From: Lachnospiraceae bacterium UBA7143
GTDB taxonomy: Bacteria > Bacillota > Clostridia > Lachnospirales > Lachnospiraceae
Direction of reading: 5' to 3'
Assembly (NCBI GenBank): GCA_002491905.1
Contig: DKWV01000020.1
Coordinates: 1-46,530, forward strand
DNA length: 46,530 nt
Part shown: positions 24,215-31,423 of the stretch, one piece after another
Numbering within the stretch: the stretch's first letter is position 1
Layout of the letters: the number at the start of each line of letters is the position of its first letter
Position numbers and translations under genes: made by a program
The notes under the pieces: generated by a model
The model's input: only the letters and a program-made list of their open reading frames with translations
The model's database searches: none
What the model was told of the DNA's origin: nothing

Positions 24215-26419
24215 TCAGGGCTGCTGCGCAATGGCTGCATAATTTTCAATCGTCTCAGCAGTGTATGTACTGCCGCCTATCAGCGCAGAAAGCGCATTGA
24301 AATTGGAAACCATATCAGCCAAAATCGAACGGAATTCTATCTCCTGCTCTTCCGCATCAAATTGATTATCTTTGATTTGTTCAATCAGATTCTGCAGCTG
24401 CGCCTGCTTTTGTCCCAAAGACATTTCAATGCATTCAATGATTTCGTTACAGCCGTCAACCAGCTCTTTTCGGAAAGAACTTTCGACCTTGATTCCGACA
24501 TCGCTGCGCGCGTCTTCAATGGACTGTTTGGTGGCATCCTTCATTCCCAGCAAAATCTTTACGCCGACACCGTCGGCCTTTTTCTGCATCGTCAAAACCC
24601 CCCATATTGCTCTTGCGGCATAGTAAATCCATGCCGGAGGGAAAATCATGGAAATCACGGTGGCAAGCACTACATCCATAAGCTCTTTAAGCAATGTCTC
24701 CTTGATGAAAGTTCCCCAGGGCTTCTTCCCACCCATCCCGTCAGCAATCATATCGTCAAAGTTGAACATCAAGGCGCCTGAAATCAGGGCTTGAGCAATA
24801 CTCATGTCACCGGCAATCGGATTGGTCCCCTTCGTTGTATTTGAATGAATACTGCTGGCCGCTCTCTCCGCACCCTGCTTACCTGCCGTGATAACATCTG
24901 CCACCAGTTCATCAAAATCGAAGCCGGGCAAATCCACATCCCGAATATTTTCTGAGTAAACCTGGAGTTTTTGGGCAAGGCGGTTGATAATCGGCTCACA
25001 GTTAACCATCACTTCCTGTGTCATTTTGTTGGTTTGCATTTTGATGTAAGTCTCTACCTGAGTGAAAATCGGCGCCATCAAATCGGCAAATTCTCTATCA
25101 CGAGCCATTTTATCAGCGCCATCGGGATTAAAAATATCCTGAATTTTATTTCTTGCTTTCAAACCAAAAATTTTAGCCTCTTCTTTTAGCCCAAACTGGA
25201 TTTTTTTACCGAAAAAATAGCTGTCCCAGTTATTGTAAGTGCGTGTAGCAAACGATGTATAAGCTTTATCGATCGCCATCATAATTTCGCCCAGAGCAGA
25301 CTCGATGGCCTCATTCATCGCATCCAGATTATGTGCAATCTCCTTGACGCCCTTCTCCATCTCTTCGCACTGTGACTCCAGCTCACTCAATCCCTGCTTG
25401 CTCTGCTCCATCACCTCTTCCATATGATGCCGGGTAGCGCTGAACATACTGGCTATGCGGGGCATAAAGCCTTTATAACCTTGAAGATCTCTCTCGTCTG
25501 ATTCCAGAAACTCATAAAGGGCCTCTTCAAATTCAGGAATGCCGCTGTATTGATCTTCTTCAGGAAGTACTTTCTCGGTAATAAACTGAACCCCCTTACG
25601 TTTCCGCTTCGGTGTATTGGTGCGTGCGCAAAAAGAGGTAAAGGAATCCACGCAAAATACGCGTTTTTTGTACAGCTCCTCATTAAATATACCATTTTCA
25701 TCCGTAAAAACATCATACAAGTCAAATTTCAGCTTTTCCTGAAACTTTTCTTCATCCTGTTCCTGTACTGCATTGTACCAATTGACCACAAAAAATACAT
25801 TTTTCAGGTGACGGCAGCGAAAGTTTCTTTCCACATATGCCCGTGCATTGGTGTCCATCGCCTGAACTGCGTGCATCAAAAATACGATTGCATCCGCTTT
25901 CTGGGCAAAATTGTTTGCTGCTGCATCATCTGTTGTATTGTTTCCCAATCCGGGAGAGTCCACAAACATGACGGTGGATGTGCGCAGCTTACGGGTAAGA
26001 TCCACATAAGAAACTTCTTTAAACTTACCCTCATTTACAAACTCCAGACGATACTTTTCTCCAAATTCGGAAAGCGGGATCGCCTCATCGGGACGCTTCG
26101 TATCCCGGTACTTGACAACGGCCTCTTCGCTGTCCTCTCCGTTGATGATCCTAGTGATCACAGGAGTCTCCGGGTTTATGGAAGTCATCAGCAAAGGCTG
26201 CCGCAACATAGCGTTCAAAGTGGTCGACTTGCCGGAGTCAAAAGCACCCGTGAACATAACGGAAAAAACACCTTTCAGATATTCCTGCTCCTTTTCGTGA
26301 AGCTTATCTGCCTCCACTGTCATATCTGCCCTGCGCAGATTCTGTTCAAAAGCATCCATCTGTAGAACTACGTTGTCGCGCAATTCTTCTGCTTTTGATT
26401 TTGTAACAGTAGTATTCAT
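24215..26419 (-). CDS. Dynamin-like GTPase 2 (large, with membrane hairpin)
   Basis: The 734-residue bacterial dynamin-like protein has an intact G domain: P-loop GAFDSGKST at 58-66, G3 DSPG at 154-157, and the G4-like strand VVNWYN at 211-216. A long helical stalk (about 330-480) includes the MEEVMEQSKQGLSELESQCE coiled-coil region. A hydrophobic hairpin at about 580-609 (VVLATVISMIFPPAWIYYAA) should insert into the membrane, followed by a return helix region. This layout matches membrane-remodelling DynA/BDLP-type proteins. RBS AGGAG before ATG 26419. Confidence 0.9.
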   Translation of the reverse strand: MNTTVTKSKAEELRDNVVLQMDAFEQNLRRADMTVEADKLHEKEQEYLKGVFSVMFTGAFDSGKSTTLNAMLRQPLLMTSINPETPVITRIINGEDSEEAVVKYRDTKRPDEAIPLSEFGEKYRLEFVNEGKFKEVSYVDLTRKLRTSTVMFVDSPGLGNNTTDDAAANNFAQKADAIVFLMHAVQAMDTNARAYVERNFRCRHLKNVFFVVNWYNAVQEQDEEKFQEKLKFDLYDVFTDENGIFNEELYKKRVFCVDSFTSFCARTNTPKRKRKGVQFITEKVLPEEDQYSGIPEFEEALYEFLESDERDLQGYKGFMPRIASMFSATRHHMEEVMEQSKQGLSELESQCEEMEKGVKEIAHNLDAMNEAIESALGEIMMAIDKAYTSFATRTYNNWDSYFFGKKIQFGLKEEAKIFGLKARNKIQDIFNPDGADKMARDREFADLMAPIFTQVETYIKMQTNKMTQEVMVNCEPIINRLAQKLQVYSENIRDVDLPGFDFDELVADVITAGKQGAERAASSIHSNTTKGTNPIAGDMSIAQALISGALMFNFDDMIADGMGGKKPWGTFIKETLLKELMDVVLATVISMIFPPAWIYYAARAIWGVLTMQKKADGVGVKILLGMKDATKQSIEDARSDVGIKVESSFRKELVDGCNEIIECIEMSLGQKQAQLQNLIEQIKDNQFDAEEQEIEFRSILADMVSNFNALSALIGGSTYTAETIENYAAIAQQP

Positions 26420-26464
26420 TGATTATCTCCTCTCTGGTAATTATTAAAATGTGTGGCATAAGGA

Positions 26465-28129
26465 TTATTGTCCATGCAGACTCTCTTCCAGCTTTGGCAG
26501 TTCATTCTGCAAAATATCGAAAATTGATTGCCGCTGCGAAACAGCCCGTTCCGCCTGCTCCCGTTTTGCAGAAAGCTCATCCATAACCGAAGTAACAAAA
26601 CGGGCGTAGGCTTCTTTGATTCCCTGCTCTGCCTTTTCGCAAATATCCTCTAAAACTTTGGTAAGTGTCTGCTGGATTTCTCCTTTCAATGTCTGGCAGA
26701 GAATATGGATCTGCCGTAACAGTGCCTCGCGGTTTTCTGTCTCAATCTTTTCCTTAGACATTTTTTTGACAAGCTGGGATCCGATTACGCCGCCTGCTGC
26801 AAGCGGGAAGAATCCCATCAATGCCGCCGGAACTGCGCCAATTAACATGGCCCTGCTGTAACGCTTAATCTTTTTCTGTGTCTCGGACGAATCCTCGTCC
26901 ACATGAAACCTCAAATCAGATGGAGAACGTTTTGGCTGGACATAATCTATAAAAGCTATGATACCATCAGGTATTCCCTCAAAAAATTCGCCTGCGTCAT
27001 GAACCATATCCTGCTGCATTCTCTCATTCAAATCAGTCATTTCTGTTTCGATGAAAGCACGAAGCTGGTTAAAACAATTCTCCTCGGCTGCCGACAGAAA
27101 ACGTGGCAACATCTCAGTGGCATGGATAATATCTTCGGTATCTTGGATGGTTCGGGCAATATTTTCCTCCAGTTGGTCAATATACTGAATAATGGATTTA
27201 TGACAGGAATATTGGATACTCCCGTTAATTTCACTGTTTACTTTCGCAGCAGCGGCCTCGCCCATCCGCTTCATTTTATCCTGCCGTTTCTCCAGCCTGG
27301 CAATGGAATCATCCATCTTCTGAATATCCATCTCGGCGCCCGCCGCGAGTTCTTCTATCTTTTCTCGCGTCTCTATCAGGCAAACTCTTGCCACCTGCAT
27401 GACTGCCAGTTCCCGCAAATCCTGTTCGGCCGAAAGCAGCTCGTCACACAAAAATGTCTGCAACGTCCCCATACCAGTTTCAAAACACTTTCCGCCTTTG
27501 TCGAGAGACTGCAGGAACCAGTCAACACGGGCAAACAATGCATCATAGTCTTCCTGCGTATTGATTATCTCCGTGTTTGTGACGATCATGGCATACCGGG
27601 AAATGCCGAAGTATTTCTGGATTAGGCCTGTGATAAAGTCACGTTCCACAGCAGCCAGCAGATGCGCTGCATCCATCACAAAAAACAGATAATCCATCTG
27701 CGTCAGTTTTTCCTTCCAATCAAAATCTTTATAATCCTGATGGTCACAGATAATCTCGACATCCATTTGCTGAAGTATGTCTTCCTTCAGATGCCAGTTC
27801 CATATGACAGGAGAATCATCGGCGCCACCATTCTCCACTGCCTCTGTTACTAACTGCTGTTCTCCGTACGACAGCAACAAATCAATCGATTGATCAAGCT
27901 GAGGCAGTGGATCTTTCAAAAGCGGCGAAGGCAATGCATCATTAAGCGCTGTCTGCAGGCTGTGTATCTGCGTACCGATAAAAGCAATCCGCAGTTTTTT
28001 TGTATGTTCTAAATGTTTAGATGCATTCTTTGCAAGATCAATGATACCATTATGGCCAAGGCGAGATCCTATTTCCATGCATGCGGTGCATATTTCCCTG
28101 GCCAGCTCACTTTTTTCCATCATGTTCAT
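26465..28129 (-). CDS. Dynamin-like pseudo-GTPase
   Basis: The 554-residue protein keeps the dynamin-like layout. It has an N-terminal helix, a strand IAFIG at 48-52, a G-domain-like core, long coiled coil (KKMDDSIARLEKRQDKMKR area) and a hydrophobic segment at about 430-455 (AMLIGAVPAALMGFFPLAAGG). The P-loop is lost: G52 is followed after four residues by S57-L58-Q59 where G-K-S/T should be. No DxPG motif is present; the G3 region reads CDHQDYKDF. It should not hydrolyse GTP. As first of three dynamin-type genes in the operon, it may be a structural or regulatory partner of the two intact GTPases. Confidence 0.78.
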   Translation of the reverse strand: MNMMEKSELAREICTACMEIGSRLGHNGIIDLAKNASKHLEHTKKLRIAFIGTQIHSLQTALNDALPSPLLKDPLPQLDQSIDLLLSYGEQQLVTEAVENGGADDSPVIWNWHLKEDILQQMDVEIICDHQDYKDFDWKEKLTQMDYLFFVMDAAHLLAAVERDFITGLIQKYFGISRYAMIVTNTEIINTQEDYDALFARVDWFLQSLDKGGKCFETGMGTLQTFLCDELLSAEQDLRELAVMQVARVCLIETREKIEELAAGAEMDIQKMDDSIARLEKRQDKMKRMGEAAAAKVNSEINGSIQYSCHKSIIQYIDQLEENIARTIQDTEDIIHATEMLPRFLSAAEENCFNQLRAFIETEMTDLNERMQQDMVHDAGEFFEGIPDGIIAFIDYVQPKRSPSDLRFHVDEDSSETQKKIKRYSRAMLIGAVPAALMGFFPLAAGGVIGSQLVKKMSKEKIETENREALLRQIHILCQTLKGEIQQTLTKVLEDICEKAEQGIKEAYARFVTSVMDELSAKREQAERAVSQRQSIFDILQNELPKLEESLHGQ

Positions 28130-28163
28130 GGCTACGCCTTTCTTTGAACTATTAGTGGTTTGC

Positions 28164-29093
28164 TTATGATATAACTTTTACAATCTGTTCCGTCCTTCGA
28201 TCCAGTTCTTCGTCCGGCAACAATTCCGCGTCTTTGGGTGGACTCTGACCGCTCAATCTGTAATATTTTTCAGATGACACAAAAAGCTGCAGAGCATCCA
28301 TGCGTTTTGCCAGAAGTGGATGTTTCTGCATCAATTCGCCCAAATATCCGATTTGGGAATGTTTCAGCCACTTTTGGGTATTTTGGATATACTCTTCAGC
28401 ATCAATGTCTTCCAATGATACAAATCCGGCCTCCAGACGCAGTAAAGCACGGATAGCGGTATCTACATTTTCACAGCAAAGCAGGCCTGCTCTATCAGCG
28501 GAAATTTCAGACCGGCGGCTCCATGCATTCAAGGGCAACGACACCATCTGATAAACAGCCGGTCCAATGATCGGAATCAGCTGCGAGAGGCTGCCGCCTG
28601 TGCTGACGACCGTATGGTACAGCACATGCCCCAATGCAATATGGCCGCTTTCGTGCCCAACGACAAATTTTAATTCATCCTCACTGAACATTTTTGCCAT
28701 GAGGCTGCTGACCGCAATGTACACCATTGAATTTGTCCCTACCGTCATTGCGTTTAACCCTGTAATAGACGAGGAAATAATCGTATAAGGAAGCGGGATA
28801 TTTAATATATCTGCACAATGCCGTACAATGGTCGAAAGCGGTGTTTGTTTATCGTCCACCCGGATGCCCGTAGACAAAATCATGCCATACTGTGCATCTA
28901 CGGAAAGATCTACCAACTGGGCAAAGGCCTTGTTCACCATGGGATTATCCAAAATCCGAATAATACCAGCATCAACCGGATGCGCGAAGTCCAAAGCATC
29001 CGAACGAAAATTTGATGAACCAGTATTTTTAGGATTGTTTTGAAGGAATTCCCCAAAATCAAGGGCTGTGAGACCCGCTTCCTTTTCTTTCAT
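28164..29093 (-). CDS. M48-family zinc metalloprotease
   Basis: The 309-residue protease has the zinc site HESGH at 147-151 and the third ligand in SEISADRAG (E196). Hydrophobic stretches flank the active site (about 160-190, with GSLSQLIPIIGPAVYQMVSLPL), which suggests membrane contact as in HtpX or Oma1-type enzymes. No signal peptide is evident. It starts at ATG 29093 behind AAAGGAG and is the first gene of the nine-gene operon, directly downstream of the inverted-repeat promoter region. It could process a membrane partner encoded in the operon; that is inference. Confidence 0.88.
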   Translation of the reverse strand: MKEKEAGLTALDFGEFLQNNPKNTGSSNFRSDALDFAHPVDAGIIRILDNPMVNKAFAQLVDLSVDAQYGMILSTGIRVDDKQTPLSTIVRHCADILNIPLPYTIISSSITGLNAMTVGTNSMVYIAVSSLMAKMFSEDELKFVVGHESGHIALGHVLYHTVVSTGGSLSQLIPIIGPAVYQMVSLPLNAWSRRSEISADRAGLLCCENVDTAIRALLRLEAGFVSLEDIDAEEYIQNTQKWLKHSQIGYLGELMQKHPLLAKRMDALQLFVSSEKYYRLSGQSPPKDAELLPDEELDRRTEQIVKVIS

Positions 29094-29186
29094 TTGACTG
29101 ACTCCTTTCCCGTTTTCTATTGCTTTTCCTTAATGCAAAGCCGTATGCTGTTAAGTGATACAGTCCGAAAATCTTCTTCTGGAATT

Positions 29187-29201
29187 GTGTACCTTTTGAC
29201 A
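29187..29201 (+). repeat. Inverted repeat, left arm (GTGTACCTTTTGACA)
   Basis: It is an exact 15-bp inverted copy of 29314-29328, separated by 112 bp. It lies in the leader of the M48-dynamin operon. Confidence 0.9.
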
Positions 29202-29291
29202 TTTATGCTCACGAGGCATCAGCAAGTCCTATCGGTATACAAAATAGAAAAATATAACAAAAATTTCTAGTAAATTCATAAAAAATGCTAT

Positions 29292-29319
29292 ATAATAAAA
29301 TTTAAATTATAGCTGTCAA
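29292..29319 (-). promoter_or_regulatory. Predicted invertible promoter of the dynamin operon
   Basis: On the minus strand, TTGACA (29319-29314) lies inside the right inverted repeat and TATTAT (29297-29292) inside the bracketed segment, with a 16-bp spacer. A second perfect TATAAT (29311-29306) lies closer, with a weak -35 outside. Both point toward the M48-dynamin genes. The leader would be about 190 bases. Confidence 0.65.
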
Positions 29320-29339
29320 AAGGTACACTTTTTGATAGC
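29312..29339 (-). repeat. Hin-like palindromic recombination site candidate, including right inverted repeat
   Basis: The 28-bp stretch is an imperfect palindrome (11 of 14 pairs match) with a non-palindromic GT centre at 29326-29325. It carries TATCAAAAA in one half, a block also present in enterobacterial hix sites. The 15-bp right arm of the inverted repeat is 29314-29328. Confidence 0.6.
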
Positions 29340-29349
29340 CCTATTTATG

Positions 29350-29976
29350 TTATTTTTCTTTTCCATCCCTTTGAAGCCGCCTATACTCCCTCAATCTGCG
29401 GTAAAAAGTGGCTCCACTCATATCACACATCTCCAAAGTATCCGCAAATGTCAGTTTCTTTTGTTCCCATGCCTTGACAATCTTCCCAAAATCATCCGGC
29501 ACTGTCTTCTCCGGTCTTCCGAACTTCACTCCCCTTGCTTTTGCTGCAGAAATCCCCTCCGCCTGCCGCTTTTTGATGTTCTCGCGCTCACTCTGTGCCG
29601 CAAAGGACAGAATCTGTAGCACAAGATCTGCAATAAAAGTTCCCATTAGATCTTTGCCGTTTCGGGTATCCAGCAGGGGCATGTCCAGCACACAGATATC
29701 AATTCCAATCTCTTTTGTAAGGATGCGCCACTGATTTTGGATTTCCTCGTAATTACGCCCCAGCCTGTCAATACTGAGGATGTAAAGAATATCCCCTGCT
29801 TTCAATTCCCGCACCAGCTTTTTATAATTTGGACGGTCAAAATCCTTGCCTGACTGCTTATCCATGAAAATACTCCTTTCAGGCACGGAAGCTTTCCGCA
29901 AGGCGATTATCTGCCTGTCCTCATTCTGGTCTGTGCTGCTGCATCTCACATATCCGTAAATTTTCTTTTTTTCCAT
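29350..29976 (-). CDS. Serine recombinase (resolvase/invertase family)
   Basis: The 208-residue enzyme has the small serine recombinase layout. The catalytic segment YVRCSSTDQNEDRQ carries R11 and the probable nucleophile S13. It is followed by SIDRLGRNYEEI, then an interface helix with LSFAAQSERENIKKRQAEGI and a C-terminal helix-turn-helix (about 160-200). Length and order match Hin/Gin invertases and Tn3-type resolvases; sequence alone does not tell which reaction it does. Its stop lies 11 bp from the palindrome containing the right inverted repeat, which favours a role as a DNA invertase acting there. RBS GGAGG before ATG 29976. A -10 box TATAAT lies at 30011-30006 without a clear -35. Confidence 0.9.
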   Translation of the reverse strand: MEKKKIYGYVRCSSTDQNEDRQIIALRKASVPERSIFMDKQSGKDFDRPNYKKLVRELKAGDILYILSIDRLGRNYEEIQNQWRILTKEIGIDICVLDMPLLDTRNGKDLMGTFIADLVLQILSFAAQSERENIKKRQAEGISAAKARGVKFGRPEKTVPDDFGKIVKAWEQKKLTFADTLEMCDMSGATFYRRLREYRRLQRDGKEK

Positions 29977-30097
29977 ATATTTTCCTCCATCAAAATACCG
30001 CCACCATTATAGTGACGGGTCATCAATAAACTTCCTCGCAGCAAACTGCGGGAAATAAAGCCCTCTCTTTGATCAAAAGATCAGACAGCAATATTCT

Positions 30098-30157
30098 ACA
30101 TATGGTAACTGTTCAGAACCCTGTTCTTCACACCTCCTGAACAATTACTACATATGT
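30098..30157. repeat. Imperfect inverted repeat upstream of the recombinase
   Basis: ACATATGGTAACTGTTCAG (30098-30116) faces CTGAACAATTACTACATATG (30137-30156). The arms match at ACATATG, TAA and TGTTCAG. A small AGAAC/GTTCT stem sits between them. It could be a recombinase binding site, an operator or an element edge. Confidence 0.5.
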
Positions 30158-30164
30158 TTCTTAA

Positions 30165-30461
30165 ACTAAGGAAACTTCTAAAAAATATATTTCTGTAGAA
30201 TTCCCCGATGAATATGCAAGTTCAGAAAGCCGTATCACCTTAAAAGACATGGTGGCAACGGCTAAAGCAAATGCTGCGCAGGCTATTTCCAGACTTATAA
30301 GAATAGCTGCAATCCAAAACATAAGACAACAAAGAAGGAAAACAGCAATACATAATACTTATTCGGCAAATATGCTTGTCCGCCATGCGAATGATGGCAG
30401 GAAGCATCTGTATGATATTCTGGCACTAAAAAAGGATATCAGAGAATTGTATTTCCCTTGA
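30165..30461 (+). pseudogene. Possible truncated gene remnant
   Basis: A 99-codon frame opens right after a TAA at 30162-30164 without any start codon or ribosome site until ATG 30249. The predicted chain has helix-forming, alanine-rich and basic stretches (KANAAQAISRLIRIAAIQ) and ends at TGA. I do not recognise it. It may be the 3' end of a gene cut when the island formed. No feature other than this and the inverted repeat was seen in 29977-30511. Confidence 0.3.
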
Positions 30462-30511
30462 TACCCTTTTTTACTCCATCTTCAGCTCTTAGATTTTTTG
30501 ATTTTTTTTGC

Positions 30512-31258
30512 TTACGCATTCACGATCTGCCCGAAGTCAGGCTTTAAGGATGCGCCGCCGATGAGGCCGCCGTCGATATCGGGCTTCGACAGAAGCTCCG
30601 CCGCGTTGGATGCGTTCATGGAGCCGCCGTACTGGATGCGTACCGCCTCTGCGGTAGCAGCGTCGTACATCTCAGCGATGCAGTCGCGGATGCCCTTGCA
30701 GACTTCCTGCGCCTGGTCGGAAGTAGCGGTCTTACCGGTTCCGATCGCCCAGATCGGCTCGTACGCGATAACCATGCCCTTCACCTGGTCGGCGGTAACA
30801 CCTGCCAGATCGGACTTGATCTGTAATCTGATCCAGTCCATCGTCACGTTCATCTCTCTCTGCTCTAAGGACTCGCCGCAGCAGAGGATCGGTGTAAGAC
30901 CTGCCTCCAGCGCCTTAAGCACCTTCTTGTTCAGGAAAGCGTCGTCCTCCTTGAAATACTCTCTTCTCTCAGAGTGACCGATGATCACGTACTCCACACC
31001 CGCGTCCTTTAACATGGGAGCGGAAATTTCACCTGTGTACGCGCCCTTGTCCTCAATATAGAAGTTCTCGGCACCCACATGTACATTGGTGCCCTTCACA
31101 GCTTCAGCCACAGGCACAATGTCGATCGCGGGCACGCAGTATACCACGTCCACCGCATCGTTTACTACCAGATCCTTTAAGGTTGCGCAGAGCGCAACTG
31201 CCTCGCTGGGAGTCATGTTCATCTTCCAGTTGCCGGCGATGATTCTTCTTCTAGCCAT
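30512..31258 (-). CDS. tpiA: Triosephosphate isomerase
   Basis: The 248-residue TIM-barrel enzyme interconverts dihydroxyacetone phosphate and glyceraldehyde 3-phosphate. Active-site residues are present: K12 (NWKM), H95 (IGHSERR) and E167 (AYEPIWAIGTGKTA). Start ATG 31258 follows AAAGGAG. It is the third gene of the gap-pgk-tpiA set. Spacer hairpins upstream (31311-31392) may separate its expression from pgk. Its end marks the right border of the AT-rich island. Confidence 0.98.
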   Translation of the reverse strand: MARRRIIAGNWKMNMTPSEAVALCATLKDLVVNDAVDVVYCVPAIDIVPVAEAVKGTNVHVGAENFYIEDKGAYTGEISAPMLKDAGVEYVIIGHSERREYFKEDDAFLNKKVLKALEAGLTPILCCGESLEQREMNVTMDWIRLQIKSDLAGVTADQVKGMVIAYEPIWAIGTGKTATSDQAQEVCKGIRDCIAEMYDAATAEAVRIQYGGSMNASNAAELLSKPDIDGGLIGGASLKPDFGQIVNA

Positions 31259-31310
31259 TGTAGTAATCTCCTTTAATTTTAATATATTTATTCAATCCGC
31301 AGAGCCTCGA

Positions 31311-31392
31311 AATTGCTTCGCAATTCCTCGGGTGCGTTGCACCCTCAAATGCCCGAATCCGAAAGAGACTTTGTGCAAGCACAGCCTCTTTC
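31311..31392 (-). repeat. Three tandem stem-loops between pgk and tpiA
   Basis: AATTGC/GCAATT with a three-base loop (31311-31325), GGGTGC/GCACCC (31330-31344), and GAAAGAG/CTCTTTC with an inner TGTG/CACA (31361-31392). None has a T-run, so they look like mRNA processing or stability structures rather than terminators. Confidence 0.5.
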
Positions 31393-31423
31393 AGCTTCGG
31401 TCATTCTCGCTCTGCTCATCGCA

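Noticed and set aside
29187..29328. A miniature transposon (MITE) explanation for the 15-bp inverted repeats
   Set aside because: No target-site duplication is visible at the edges, and the adjacent serine recombinase and promoter layout fit inversion better; not fully excluded.
29312..29339. The palindrome read as the recombinase terminator
   Set aside because: The stem is AT-rich and followed by mixed A/T rather than a T-run; a recombination site fits better.
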